The notes: generated by a model from the sequence alone, not told the origin. A stretch of 64,000 bases of DNA from Dokdonia sp. Dokd-P16 (GCF_003095655.1 NZ_CP029151.1:1549001-1613000); one strand, 5' to 3'. Counted from the stretch's first letter, positions 17,022 to 25,789 are shown. Translations and numbers: made by a program.

Positions 17022-18836
17022 TTATTCCTCTTCTGTATTACGTTGATTATATTTTTTTTCAAGCTCTTCTTGAAACTCTTCCATAACAGGTTTTACGGTG
17101 CTCTCTGGTAGATCTGCGATGCGTATATACATAAGACCATCTATTGCATTATTAAATAGGGGATCTACATTAAATGCAATAACTTTTGCATTTTGCTTTA
17201 TGTATTTTTTAATGAGAACAGGGAGTCGTAGTGATCCTGGTTCTATTTCTTCAATGAGTTTATCAAACTTATTTAGATCTGCTTTACTTTCGTCAAAAAC
17301 AAACTCCTTATCGGCATCTTTGAGCTTTACTTTCCATTCCTTTTTAGGACGTATATATTGTGCGATATAAGGGTCGTAATAATGGGATTTCATAAATTCA
17401 ACCATCATCGACTTTGAGAAGTTTGAAAATTGATTCGAAATACTTACTCCACCTATGAGGTATTTATGCTCTGGAAAGCGCAATGTAGTATGTACAATAC
17501 CTTTCCATAAAAGAAAAAGCGGCATAGGTTTCTGTTGATACTCTTTTATGATAAAGGCACGACCCATTTCAATACTCTCACTCATCATCTTATGAAGCTC
17601 TGGCTCAAAACGGAAAAGATCTTGGAGATAAAACCCATCTATACCGTGCTCCTTATAAATCTTTGATCCTAGCCCCATTCTATAAGCTCCTGCAAGTGCA
17701 TTTGCTTCATTATCCCATAAGAACATGTGGTAATAATATCTGTCAAATTTGTCTAGATCAATAGCCTCATTTGTTCCTTCTCCTATGGCTCTAAACGTGA
17801 TTTCTCTAAGTCTTCCTATTTCTCTCAAAATGCTAGGCATCTCTTGAGCAGGAGCTAGATATACTTCATAGTTTTTACTAGTGAGCAGGCGACGATCATT
17901 TTCGCGCAAGCGTAAAATCTCGTCTTCTATAAGGTCGCTACTCATTTCTGTAACAATCTTTTTAGGTTCCTTTGGCGGTTTTAATTTTTGAGGAATGTCT
18001 TTTAAAATATTCTTTTTCTCAAAGGAATTTGCCAGCATGTACGTTTTCTTACGTAAAAACTCTGTAAAGTCTTCAAGTGACTCATGTTCCTTTTGAGCGG
18101 TTACCTTTATAGGGTTTCCTATACGCACCTTTATTACTCGGTTTTTTTGAGTGAGTAGTTCGCTAGGTAACTTAGCTGTTCTGAGTGTATCACTTAAGCG
18201 TGATAGTTGATAAAAGAGCCTACTGTTTTTTGCGTGAAAATAAATGGGTACAATAGGAACTTCTGCCTTTTTAACCAGCTTCATAGCTGCTTCTTCCCAA
18301 GGCTTGTCTATAATGAGCTTATCATCTTTATACGTTGAGACTTCTCCTGCAGGGAAGATACCAAGGGGATGACCGTCTCTAAGGTGAGATATCGCACTTT
18401 TAAAACCAGCGATACTTGACTTTATATCCTTCTTGTTTTCGAAAGGATTTACTGGCATTACATAAGGCTTAAGTGGCTCAATGCGGTGTAGTAAAAAGTT
18501 TGCGATGATTTTAAAATCTGGCCGTTGCTCAAGCATTAACTTGAGCAGTAATATGCCATCAATACCACCTAGTGGGTGATTTGATATTGTTACATAAGCA
18601 CCATCCTTAGGTAGTCTTTTTAAATCTTCTTCTGGGATTTCAAACTTGATATTAAATTCATCAAGCAATGCATTAAGGAACTCAAGATCTCCTAAATGTT
18701 TATTACGGTCGTAAACTTTATTGAGAGAAGAAATTTTAAGAATCTTCATTAATGACCACCCAGCAAAGGTGCCTATAAAGCCAAATTTATCGACATTTAT
18801 AGCTCGTGCAACTTCTTTGGCGGTGACTAGACCCAT
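17022..18836 (-). CDS. Bifunctional acyltransferase: PlsC-like plus GNAT (OlsF-like)
   Basis: 604 aa. The N-terminal half (about residues 20-270) is a lysophospholipid acyltransferase-type domain with VTISNHPLGGIDGILL as motif I and FPAGEVSTYKD as motif III. The C-terminal half (about 320-500) is an acetyltransferase-fold N-acyltransferase of the OlsB/hemolysin type (YRMGLGSKIYKEHGIDGFYLQDLFRF, SIEMGRAFI). This fusion matches the architecture described for OlsF of Flavobacterium johnsoniae and Serratia, which makes ornithine lipid in two acylations (N- then O-). Assignment from architecture, so ornithine or another amino acid could be the head group. Inner-membrane associated. A decayed palindrome copy encodes LRLREND between the domains. 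Confidence 0.8.
   Translation of the reverse strand: MGLVTAKEVARAINVDKFGFIGTFAGWSLMKILKISSLNKVYDRNKHLGDLEFLNALLDEFNIKFEIPEEDLKRLPKDGAYVTISNHPLGGIDGILLLKLMLEQRPDFKIIANFLLHRIEPLKPYVMPVNPFENKKDIKSSIAGFKSAISHLRDGHPLGIFPAGEVSTYKDDKLIIDKPWEEAAMKLVKKAEVPIVPIYFHAKNSRLFYQLSRLSDTLRTAKLPSELLTQKNRVIKVRIGNPIKVTAQKEHESLEDFTEFLRKKTYMLANSFEKKNILKDIPQKLKPPKEPKKIVTEMSSDLIEDEILRLRENDRRLLTSKNYEVYLAPAQEMPSILREIGRLREITFRAIGEGTNEAIDLDKFDRYYYHMFLWDNEANALAGAYRMGLGSKIYKEHGIDGFYLQDLFRFEPELHKMMSESIEMGRAFIIKEYQQKPMPLFLLWKGIVHTTLRFPEHKYLIGGVSISNQFSNFSKSMMVEFMKSHYYDPYIAQYIRPKKEWKVKLKDADKEFVFDESKADLNKFDKLIEEIEPGSLRLPVLIKKYIKQNAKVIAFNVDPLFNNAIDGLMYIRIADLPESTVKPVMEEFQEELEKKYNQRNTEEE
17899..17913. repeat. Dispersed palindrome, decayed coding copy
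   Basis: TTTTCGCGCAAGCGT, two differences from consensus, in the OlsF-like gene (LRLREND). Confidence 0.4.
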
Positions 18837-18861
18837 TATTTTTGTGGTTATTTTAAGTAGG

Positions 18862-18869
18862 CAAATATA
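18862..18869 (-). promoter_or_regulatory. -7 element for the OlsF-like gene
   Basis: On the minus strand TATATTTG, a perfect consensus match, ending about 26 bases before the ATG at 18836. Confidence 0.45.
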
Positions 18870-18921
18870 ACAAATAGGGTTTGCTATAGTTACATTTTAT
18901 TAACCTAGAGACCGCATACTT

Positions 18922-20172
18922 CTAGTTTTGTGTCACAAGTTGCACTGTGTTTTGAGCAACTTGCTTGAGAAGCACTGATTTATCCTCTTGAAATTTATCA
19001 AGTGCTTCTTGTGCAAAATGTCTTATTGTATAAAGTGAAACGCCTGTGGTAACGTTTACTTTAAATTTTCCTTTAAGCTGATTTGTAAGTTTTTCTAAGC
19101 CATTAAATTTGTTATCTACACATACAGAAAAGCTTATCGCAGAGTTCTGTATAAGGTCAACTTTAAGCTTGTAAGTAGAAAGCAACTGAAAAACCTCTGC
19201 AATATTATCTTCTACCATAAAGGAGAAATCTAGAGAAGATAGTGATATGAGCACTTGGTTTTTCTTGACAATATAACACGGCACCATAGGTGCTAATGTA
19301 GGCACACTACTTACCATGGTGCCAGCAGCCGTAGGGTTGAGGAAGGATTTTACATAAAGCGGTATTTCCTTACGCTGTAGGGGTTGTAATGTTTTAGGAT
19401 GAATAACAGAAGCTCCATAAAATGCAAGTTCAATCGCTTCTTCGTATGGGATTTCATGTAATAAAACGGTCTTATTAAAAACTCGAGGATCACCATTTAA
19501 AACACCAGGAACATCCTTCCAGATAGTCAGATTTTCTGCATCGAGGCAGTATGCAAATATGCCACCCGTATAATCAGATCCTTCTCTGCCTAATGTAGTT
19601 GTAAAGTTATTACTGTCTGATGCTATAAATCCTTGAGTAATGGTAAGTCCTTTTGGGTCTACATGCTCTTTTATCGCTGCTTGCGTTGCCTTCCAGTCTA
19701 CGCGTCCATCGCGGTAACTGCTGTCTGTTTTTATAAGACGTCGCGCATCTAGCCAGGTGTTTGTAAGACCTTGCTTGTTGAGGTATGCACTTATGATGGT
19801 AGTAGATATAAGCTCGCCGTAGCACACAATTTGATCATAAACAAAATCATATTTTGGCGATTTGTTCCAGGCAAGAAAGCCTTTGAGTTCTGCAAAAAGT
19901 TCTTTTATTTTTTCTAAAACTTCATCATCTTTTTCAAAAAGATTATTAATAATCTCCCTGTGATAAGCTACCGTGCGTTCTATATGTTCTGGAAGATTGC
20001 TTTTATCATCAAAGTAAGCTGTAACAATTGCCTCCATGGCATTAGTCGTTTTTCCCATTGCAGAGACTATAACAAGCTTTTCGCCAGCCCCTATGGTTTT
20101 CAGCACAGTTGCTACATTCTTTACGCCATCTGCATCTTTTACAGATGCTCCTCCAAATTTAAATACCTGCAT
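18922..20172 (-). CDS. lysC: Aspartate kinase
   Basis: 416 aa. Phosphorylates L-aspartate, the first step towards lysine (diaminopimelate), threonine and methionine. N-terminal amino-acid kinase domain starts MQVFKFGGASVKD (K-F-G-G-x-S/A-V signature) and includes TTTLGREGSDYTGGIFAYCL, the Asp-contacting GRGGSD-type loop with Glu in the middle. C-terminal ACT domains (about residues 300-400) provide feedback control. It is monofunctional, without a fused homoserine dehydrogenase. The gene stands alone; which end product inhibits it cannot be read from the sequence, so the lysC symbol is by convention. Confidence 0.93.
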   Translation of the reverse strand: MQVFKFGGASVKDADGVKNVATVLKTIGAGEKLVIVSAMGKTTNAMEAIVTAYFDDKSNLPEHIERTVAYHREIINNLFEKDDEVLEKIKELFAELKGFLAWNKSPKYDFVYDQIVCYGELISTTIISAYLNKQGLTNTWLDARRLIKTDSSYRDGRVDWKATQAAIKEHVDPKGLTITQGFIASDSNNFTTTLGREGSDYTGGIFAYCLDAENLTIWKDVPGVLNGDPRVFNKTVLLHEIPYEEAIELAFYGASVIHPKTLQPLQRKEIPLYVKSFLNPTAAGTMVSSVPTLAPMVPCYIVKKNQVLISLSSLDFSFMVEDNIAEVFQLLSTYKLKVDLIQNSAISFSVCVDNKFNGLEKLTNQLKGKFKVNVTTGVSLYTIRHFAQEALDKFQEDKSVLLKQVAQNTVQLVTQN

Positions 20173-20264
20173 ATTGGTAATCTTACTTTTCTAAGTTAGT
20201 CGCTCGTTTTAAATGAGCGCTTATTAATAAACAAATGGTGATGTATTGTTGTGCGGGTTTTGTT

Positions 20265-20282
20265 ACGCTTTCGCGAAAGCGT
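20265..20282. repeat. Dispersed palindrome, intergenic copy
   Basis: Full 18-bp ACGCTTTCGCGAAAGCGT between the GNAT and aspartate kinase genes. A weaker hairpin CGCTC...GAGCG lies nearby at 20201-20219. Confidence 0.92.
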
Positions 20283-20308
20283 ATACCTCACAACAGAGCC
20301 AAAAATTA

Positions 20309-20794
20309 TTAAGCATTAATTTTTTTAATATAATCTTGAAGACGTTGCTCATCCATTTGTACAAGATGCCAATCTTTTAAAAACTTTGCATTACTTTTTT
20401 TGTAGAATTCAATGGCGCTAGTGTTCCAGTCTAGCACAACCCATTCTACACGTTTTACACCGCTCTCTGCTCCAAAAATCATAACCTGATCATAGAGCTG
20501 TTGCCCTACTCCTTTGCCACGTAAAGATTCCTTTACCACTAGATCTTCTAGGTGTAATGATTTGCCATCCCAAGTAGAAAAGCGAAAGTAGCATAATGCC
20601 ATACCTACAACTTCGGTTGCTGTTTTGGCTACAAAACAAGTAAAAAGAGGGTGCTCACCAAAACCGTTTTCTAAGAGTGTTTTTTCTGTAATCTTTACTG
20701 CTTCTGGCTCTTTTTCATAAACTGCTAGTTCGTTTATGAGACCCAGTACAGCTGGCATATCTTCTGGTGTTGCTTTTTGAATAGAGATGTTCAT
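20309..20794 (-). CDS. GNAT N-acetyltransferase, SSAT/thialysine type
   Basis: 161 aa, a single GNAT domain: ATPEDMPAVLGLINELAVYEKEPEAV at the start, acetyl-CoA-binding motif VVKESLRGKGVGQQLYDQV (R/Q-x-x-G-x-G/A), and VVLDWNTSAIEFYKKSNAKFL with the conserved W-N-x-x-A-I-x-F-Y. The W-D-G-K-S-L-x-L-E-D block resembles diamine (spermidine/spermine) and thialysine acetyltransferases. Cytosolic. Substrate probably a small amine; not certain. Divergent from fbp. Confidence 0.85.
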   Translation of the reverse strand: MNISIQKATPEDMPAVLGLINELAVYEKEPEAVKITEKTLLENGFGEHPLFTCFVAKTATEVVGMALCYFRFSTWDGKSLHLEDLVVKESLRGKGVGQQLYDQVMIFGAESGVKRVEWVVLDWNTSAIEFYKKSNAKFLKDWHLVQMDEQRLQDYIKKINA

Positions 20795-20863
20795 AATTAG
20801 GGTTGTTTTTGTCTAAGCGACGCTAAGGTAAATAATTACATTAACTATTCTTAAACGAAAACG

Positions 20864-20894
20864 TTGTAGTAATTTAAGATTAAAGCTACTTTTG
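20864..20894 (+). promoter_or_regulatory. Canonical Bacteroidota promoter of fbp
   Basis: TTG (20864-20866), a 20-base spacer, then TACTTTTG (20887-20894). This fits both the sequence and the spacing of the Bacteroidota consensus and sits 23 bases before the GTG start. The clearest promoter in the window. Confidence 0.7.
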
Positions 20895-20917
20895 CGCTAA
20901 ATCAAAAAACACGTATC

Positions 20918-21922
20918 GTGTCAAGAAAAAACCAAACATTAGGAGAGTTTATTATTGAAAATCAAGCTGAGTTCCAGTATTCTTCTGGAGAGCTTTCTCG
21001 CTTGATCAACTCTATCCGCCTTGCGGCCAAAGTAGTAAACCACGAAGTAAACAAGGCTGGCCTTGTAGATATAGTGGGTGCTGTGGGAGAGACAAACATC
21101 CAAGGTGAAGACCAGCAAAAGCTGGATGTAATGGCAAATGACACCTTTATACGTACCCTTACTAATCGTAATATTCTTTGTGGAATAGCAAGTGAGGAAA
21201 ATGATGATTTTATTTCAATACAAGGTCAAAATGGGGATAACAATAATAAGTATGTATTACTTATGGATCCTCTAGATGGCTCTTCTAATATTGATGTGAA
21301 TGTTTCTGTAGGTACAATTTTTTCAATTTACAGACGTGTGACCCCTGAAGGAACTCCTGTAACAATGGAAGACTTTTTACAAAAAGGTAGAGAGCAGGTA
21401 GCAGCAGGATATATCATTTATGGAACTTCTACCATGATTGTATATACTACAGGTCATGGTGTAAACGGATTTACTCTTAATCCAGCAATTGGAACTTTTT
21501 ATCTTTCTCATCCTAATATGCAGTTTCCAGAAACAGGAAGTATTTATTCTGTAAATGAAGGGAACTATGTACACTTTCCAGACGGAGTTAAGAGGTATAT
21601 AAAATACTGTCAAGAAGAAAAGGATGACCGTCCTTATACATCTAGATACATAGGATCATTAGTTTCTGATATTCATAGAAATATGATAAAAGGAGGGATT
21701 TATATGTATCCAAAAAGCTCAAAAGCAGCAAATGGTAAACTGCGTTTACTGTATGAATGCAACCCTATGGCCTTTATAGCAGAGCAAGCAGGAGGTAAGG
21801 CAAGTGATGGTTTTGAAGCTATTTTAGACCTTCAGCCTACAGAGCTGCATGAGCGAGTTCCTTTCTTTTGTGGAAGCAGATTAATGGTCGAAAAAGCCGA
21901 AAGTTTTATGAAGGAGTCTTAA
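20918..21922 (+). CDS. fbp: Fructose-1,6-bisphosphatase, class I
   Basis: 334 aa. Hydrolyses fructose 1,6-bisphosphate to fructose 6-phosphate, the committed step of gluconeogenesis; cytosolic, Mg2+-dependent. Motifs: [33 protein letters not shown], and the metal-binding [25 protein letters not shown], the class I signature. C-terminal [31 protein letters not shown] is also canonical. The start is GTG at 20918 ([15 protein letters not shown]), supported by family alignment in memory and by a textbook promoter just upstream. Confidence 0.97.
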   Translation: MSRKNQTLGEFIIENQAEFQYSSGELSRLINSIRLAAKVVNHEVNKAGLVDIVGAVGETNIQGEDQQKLDVMANDTFIRTLTNRNILCGIASEENDDFISIQGQNGDNNNKYVLLMDPLDGSSNIDVNVSVGTIFSIYRRVTPEGTPVTMEDFLQKGREQVAAGYIIYGTSTMIVYTTGHGVNGFTLNPAIGTFYLSHPNMQFPETGSIYSVNEGNYVHFPDGVKRYIKYCQEEKDDRPYTSRYIGSLVSDIHRNMIKGGIYMYPKSSKAANGKLRLLYECNPMAFIAEQAGGKASDGFEAILDLQPTELHERVPFFCGSRLMVEKAESFMKES

Positions 21923-21969
21923 TTGTTGAGTTAAGAAGGATTAAAACTCATAAGGCGGGGGATTTTTTT

Positions 21970-21977
21970 TATATTTG
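21970..21977 (+). promoter_or_regulatory. -7 element of the GTPase operon
   Basis: TATATTTG, a perfect match, 29 bases before the ATG at 22007. No clear TTG at -33. It suggests the operon has its own promoter separate from fbp. Confidence 0.45.
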
Positions 21978-22006
21978 ATTAAACAAATATCAAGGCTACT
22001 ACCATT

Positions 22007-22357
22007 ATGGCTAAAAAAGACCCTACACAGAATGAGCAACTACCTGATGTTGCAAATTCTAAAATTGAGGCTATCAAGAACCTCATTTTCGGTGAAAATA
22101 TTCAAGAATATAATCACGAATTTGACACTCTAAAGGCAGATATCACGCAAAAGCGTGAAGAAATGCTCTCTTATGTAGATGATGCTCGTAAAGAGATCAT
22201 GACGGCTATAGATAATCTAAGTACAGATGTAAATATTCGTATTTCTGATCTTGAACAAGCACTTGATGATAAAACTCAAGACCTTGATAATAGAAAGGTA
22301 AGCCGTGATAGCTTAGGTGATATGCTCATACGTCTTGGTGAGAATATAAAAGCTTAG
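22007..22357 (+). CDS. Small coiled-coil protein, first gene of the GTPase operon
   Basis: 116 aa, hydrophilic and helical, with heptad-like spacing from about residue 25 to 110 (EFDTLKADITQKREEMLSYVDDARKEIMTAIDNLSTDVNIRISDLEQALDDKTQDL, given here in part by position). No signal peptide, no membrane helix, no enzymatic motif; I know no family name. The C-terminal SRDSLGDMLIRLGENIKA looks like a conserved docking helix. It begins a four-gene run with a longin/roadblock-like protein, a small GTPase and a hybrid kinase, so it is probably a structural or adaptor partner of that system. Confidence 0.8.
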   Translation: MAKKDPTQNEQLPDVANSKIEAIKNLIFGENIQEYNHEFDTLKADITQKREEMLSYVDDARKEIMTAIDNLSTDVNIRISDLEQALDDKTQDLDNRKVSRDSLGDMLIRLGENIKA

Positions 22358-22378
22358 ATCAATCTCTGAAAATTTTTA

Positions 22379-23179
22379 ATGACAACTGATGAACGTCTTG
22401 AAATTTTAAAAGAGCTTTTACTCACAGATGAGAAAAAGCCTGAGAATGATATATACAGAAAAATTAAAAATCTAGAAGAGAGACAACAACATCTATCAGA
22501 TAGAGTAGGCCCCATTCTAGATGAACGTTTGTTGAGCTTTGTAAAAGAAATGCCCGAAACTCTAGGGCCCACAATTACCCAAACTTTAAAGTCTGAAATT
22601 AAAAATTCTCAGGATGCTGTGGTAGAAGCATTATACCCTATTATGGGTAAAATGATCAAAAAGTATGTCCAAGCAGAAATAAAAAAGCTTAACGACTCTA
22701 TAAGTGAGAAAATAGATAAGGCATTTTCATTTAGAAGTATGTTTAAGTCTAAGGGTAAGGAAAGACCTACTGCAGCGGCACTGCTTAAAGAAGAATATAA
22801 AGCGTATATTGAACAAATACTTGTAATCGAAAAAGGTTCTGGATTGCTTAAAGCAAGCTTTTCAAAAACCAAAACGATGGACAAGGATATGATGGCGGGT
22901 ATGCTTACGGCGATAAAAAGCTTTGCAGAAGACGCTTTTGAGAGAGGTGAGATGGAATTAGAGAGGATAGATTATCAACTCTACACTATTCACTTACAAA
23001 ACTTCTCAGAATATTATATTGCCGTAATTTTGAGCGGTATTTATGATGATGAATATAAAAATAAACTTGATGATGTGTTACTTGACTTTGCTCAGTTTGT
23101 GATAAACAAAGATGATTTAAGTGACAATCAAAAATTTACAAAAAAATTAAAAGAGTATTTTACAGATGAGCGTATCTAA
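22379..23179 (+). CDS. Coiled-coil protein with a putative longin/roadblock-like C-terminal domain
   Basis: 266 aa. Residues about 1-125 are charged helical or coiled-coil sequence. The C-terminal part (about 135-250) reads YIEQILVIEKGSGLLKAS, then KDMMAGMLTAIKSFAEDAF, then a strand region YQLYTIHLQNFSEYYIAVILSG and a final helix. The order strand-G-strand, a helix with the pattern M-x-A-G-M-L-T-A-I-x-x-F, then strands, resembles longin/roadblock-like folds that partner bacterial and archaeal small GTPases. This is pattern recognition, not an alignment. Its last 14 bases overlap the GTPase gene. Expected role: regulator (GAP, GEF or scaffold) of that GTPase. Homologues are sometimes annotated as cell-envelope or OmpA-related without basis visible here. 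Confidence 0.75.
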   Translation: MTTDERLEILKELLLTDEKKPENDIYRKIKNLEERQQHLSDRVGPILDERLLSFVKEMPETLGPTITQTLKSEIKNSQDAVVEALYPIMGKMIKKYVQAEIKKLNDSISEKIDKAFSFRSMFKSKGKERPTAAALLKEEYKAYIEQILVIEKGSGLLKASFSKTKTMDKDMMAGMLTAIKSFAEDAFERGEMELERIDYQLYTIHLQNFSEYYIAVILSGIYDDEYKNKLDDVLLDFAQFVINKDDLSDNQKFTKKLKEYFTDERI

Positions 23180-23660
23180 AAAAATAGTATTACTAGGACA
23201 TTTTGGTGTTGGTAAGTCTTCACTGCTTCGCAGGTTTGTTGAGAATAATTTCTCAGATAACTATGTAGTGACTATTGGTGTGCATATAATGAAGAAAGAA
23301 GTAACTATCAACTCTGATAAGGTAACGCTTATAGTATGGGATGTTGAAGGAACAGATGATTTTACAAAATATAGACCATCATACTTAATGGGAGCTTCAA
23401 GCTTTATTTATGTATTTGATGCCTCTAGAGCAGTAACATATGGTGATTTAAAATATAACTTAAGTCACTTAAAAGATAAGTATCCCCAAGTGCCTGTGCA
23501 CATTATCGGAAATAAAGTAGACTTAGTCGACAAGGATGAAATCATGGCAGCTCTTAAGGCGCAAGATGTTCAACATAGCTATCTTTCCAGTGCAAAGACC
23601 GGAGAAAATGTTGAACAGCTGTTTAATGATGTAGCAGCCCAATTGCTTAAAAATGCTTGA
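23166..23660 (+). CDS. Rab/Ras-like small GTPase
   Basis: 164 aa, one G domain. G1 P-loop GHFGVGKSS (residues 11-19), candidate switch I Thr36 in YVVTIGVH, G3 WDVEGTDDF (Asp59 to Gly62), G4 NKVD (116-119), G5 SSAK. The position of the Ras catalytic Gln61 is Thr63, so intrinsic hydrolysis is probably slow and a partner GAP is likely. There is no C-terminal prenylation cysteine. The closest analogy is bacterial MglA/Rab-like proteins that set cell polarity or membrane localisation. It overlaps the upstream longin-like gene by 14 bases and the downstream kinase by 8, so the three are translationally coupled. Confidence 0.92.
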   Translation: MSVSKKIVLLGHFGVGKSSLLRRFVENNFSDNYVVTIGVHIMKKEVTINSDKVTLIVWDVEGTDDFTKYRPSYLMGASSFIYVFDASRAVTYGDLKYNLSHLKDKYPQVPVHIIGNKVDLVDKDEIMAALKAQDVQHSYLSSAKTGENVEQLFNDVAAQLLKNA

Positions 23661-25224
23661 TAACCTTAGACAGGATTTTTTTAATAAAACCACACAATTA
23701 CTTATTGTCAATAGAGGACTTAAGGTAGAAGACTCAGATCAAAACCTATTTTCTATTAGCAAAAACTCTGATATAACAGAGTTTCATCCATTTTTCTACT
23801 CACTGATGAATGTCTTTGAGGAGACAAAAAAAGAACATACTTTCTTTTGTGTTCAAGTAGAGGTGCTTGGAAAACTTTATTTTTTAGATATAAAGACCAT
23901 TTTAAGAGATGACGATACGTTAGTCGTAATTTTAAATGATCTCACAGATCACTATAAAACCGTACACCAGATTAAGCAGGTGCGTAATGAGTCTATTATA
24001 GGTTTTAATATCACACAAGAACTTAATCAAGAGTTAGAAATACAGCGCAGTTTTAAGAATAAGTTTCTTGCAAACGTAAGTCATGAAATCCGTACTCCAC
24101 TCAATAGTATTGTAGGCTTTCTTTCTGTATTAGAAAATACAGATATCACAAGAGAGCAATTAGACATTCTTAATATTGTAAAAGATTCATCTAAAAACCT
24201 AGTAACTATTCTAGATGATTTGATGGATATATCTAAGATTGAGGCAGGCAAACTAGAAATTAAGAAGAGACGTTTTGACTTTAAAGAATTTATAGAAGTT
24301 TTAGGTAAAACCTATCAACTTAGAGCAGATGAGAAAAGACTTTCTTTTGAGTTTGAGATGGGCTCAAAGATTCCACGTTTCTTAGTGGGTGATCATCTTA
24401 GAATCAATCAAATCCTTGTAAACTTATTAGAGAATGCATTAAAGTACACGCATCAAGGAAATATAAAATTCTGTGTAAAAACAGATTCTCAAAATGCCAG
24501 AAGAATTCCTGTTACTTTTGAAGTGACAGATACTGGAATAGGAATACCTAAGGAGAAGATAGATAGTATTTTTGACAGCTTTACACAGCTAGAAAAAAGA
24601 GGCCTCTTTGGAGGTTCTGGATTAGGACTTAGTATCGTAAAACAACTTACACACTTGTTAGAGAGTGATCTCGAGGTAAGTAGTGTGGAAGGCAAAGGAT
24701 CTACATTTAGTTTTACAGTATATATGGGAGTTTCTCATAACCAGAAACGAGAGAAGAAAGAAAAGGCTAAGAAGACAAAGAATAAAAAAGCTGCTGGTAA
24801 AAAGCCACGTATTTTATTAGGAGAAGATGTCGAGGTAAATCAGTTGTTAATGCTTCGTCTATTTGTAGATCATGGTGCTTATAGTATAGATATTGCAAAA
24901 GATGGTGAGCGTGTTCTAGAATTTTTAGATAGAAACACTTATGATTTAGTGATACTTGATCTTACGATGCCTATAATGGATGGACTTGATACTGCAGTAC
25001 AAATACGTAGTCATTCTAATAGTAAAATAAGTAAACTGCCTATTATAGCACTTACTGCTAGAACAGCTCAAGAAGAGCAAGATGCAGCAAAGGAGGCAGG
25101 TATGAATGCTTACTTAACAAAGCCTATAGATGCAGAGCTTCTTTTTGAAACAATAGAGAGACTCTTAACGCGCTATAAAAGAAAAAGTAAAGAAGTACTT
25201 TCATTAGAAGAAGAGGAAGAGTAA
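23653..25224 (+). CDS. Hybrid histidine kinase with C-terminal receiver
   Basis: 523 aa, no membrane segment. Residues about 1-105 form a PAS-like sensor (LLIVNRGLKVEDSDQNLFSIS ... VVILNDLTDHYK), then a coiled linker, HisKA with the phospho-acceptor His144 in FLANVSHEIRTPLNSIVGFL, ATPase domain with N box NQILVNLLENALKYTH, G1 DTGIGIP and G2 GGSGLGLSIVKQL, a Lys-rich linker (KREKKEKAKKTKNKKAAGKK region near residues 362-384), and a receiver with acceptor Asp in LVILDLTMPIMDG. With no output domain, the signal must pass by relay or binding. Overlap with the GTPase gene suggests GTP state and kinase activity are linked, inference. Ends before a strong bidirectional terminator. Confidence 0.93.
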   Translation: MLDNLRQDFFNKTTQLLIVNRGLKVEDSDQNLFSISKNSDITEFHPFFYSLMNVFEETKKEHTFFCVQVEVLGKLYFLDIKTILRDDDTLVVILNDLTDHYKTVHQIKQVRNESIIGFNITQELNQELEIQRSFKNKFLANVSHEIRTPLNSIVGFLSVLENTDITREQLDILNIVKDSSKNLVTILDDLMDISKIEAGKLEIKKRRFDFKEFIEVLGKTYQLRADEKRLSFEFEMGSKIPRFLVGDHLRINQILVNLLENALKYTHQGNIKFCVKTDSQNARRIPVTFEVTDTGIGIPKEKIDSIFDSFTQLEKRGLFGGSGLGLSIVKQLTHLLESDLEVSSVEGKGSTFSFTVYMGVSHNQKREKKEKAKKTKNKKAAGKKPRILLGEDVEVNQLLMLRLFVDHGAYSIDIAKDGERVLEFLDRNTYDLVILDLTMPIMDGLDTAVQIRSHSNSKISKLPIIALTARTAQEEQDAAKEAGMNAYLTKPIDAELLFETIERLLTRYKRKSKEVLSLEEEEE

Positions 25225-25244
25225 AATCTTCTTAGAAAACAATT

Positions 25245-25281
25245 AAAAAGGGGAAGATCTCATGAAGATCTTCCCCTTTTT
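25245..25281. terminator. Bidirectional terminator between the hybrid kinase and the TerB-like gene
   Basis: Perfect 16-bp stem: AAAAAGGGGAAGATCT (25245-25260), loop CATGA, AGATCTTCCCCTTTTT (25266-25281). A-run and T-run on both sides let it work for both convergent genes. Confidence 0.9.
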
Positions 25282-25303
25282 GTTTTATAATAAAAGCTAC
25301 AAT

Positions 25304-25732
25304 CTAGCGGCTCATATTTTTTATTTCGTCTTGAAAAGTATCAATATCAGTACCCTCTCTCACTAGGGTAAGTGCTTTATGTGCTACATAAGATGCATTG
25401 CTTGTAGAAAATCCTAAACCTATAGCAAGTCTTACTAAAAGAGGCTCTTCTTCCTCAAAATCATGATCAATGTGAATCATACGAGTAAGATCGTATAAAC
25501 GCTCTAATCTTCTGTCATAAGTAGTAGGAGGGTTAATAGGGTGTGACATATAATCTCCTAAAATAACTTCATAATCCTCTGCAGATATAGAAAGGTTACG
25601 AGCAAGCCTGTCTAAAAAGGCTTTTTCCTTGTCTGAAATTACACCATCATCCATTGCCACTCTCACAATAGATGCAAAGTGATCTTCATTTCTCTTGCGG
25701 AACCCGCTATCATATAAATCTGAAAAAGACAT
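25304..25732 (-). CDS. TerB-like (tellurite-resistance/co-chaperone fold) protein
   Basis: 142 aa, all-helical cytosolic protein. SIVRVAMDDGVISDKEKAFLDRLARNLSIS is the TerB-type helix-acidic-helix unit (D-G-x-I-S/x-x-E), repeated in part as MIHIDHDFEEEEPLLVRLAIGLGFS. TerB-like domains bind divalent metals at acidic residues and appear in stress and phage-defence settings, but stand-alone copies such as this are widespread and uncharacterised. Convergent with the GTPase operon, sharing its terminator. Confidence 0.8.
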   Translation of the reverse strand: MSFSDLYDSGFRKRNEDHFASIVRVAMDDGVISDKEKAFLDRLARNLSISAEDYEVILGDYMSHPINPPTTYDRRLERLYDLTRMIHIDHDFEEEEPLLVRLAIGLGFSTSNASYVAHKALTLVREGTDIDTFQDEIKNMSR

Positions 25733-25789
25733 ATTTCTTAATTTAAATTAAGCATCAAAGATAGCTATTTAATCAAGATTTTTAATTTG

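Noticed and set aside
20265-20282. The palindrome as a parS or Noc site
   Set aside because: Half-sites are similar, but spacing differs from parS and a copy every few kb does not fit a centromere-like site.
25304-25732. TerB-like gene as evidence for a tellurite-resistance or defence island
   Set aside because: No other ter genes or defence genes are nearby; stand-alone TerB-like proteins are common.
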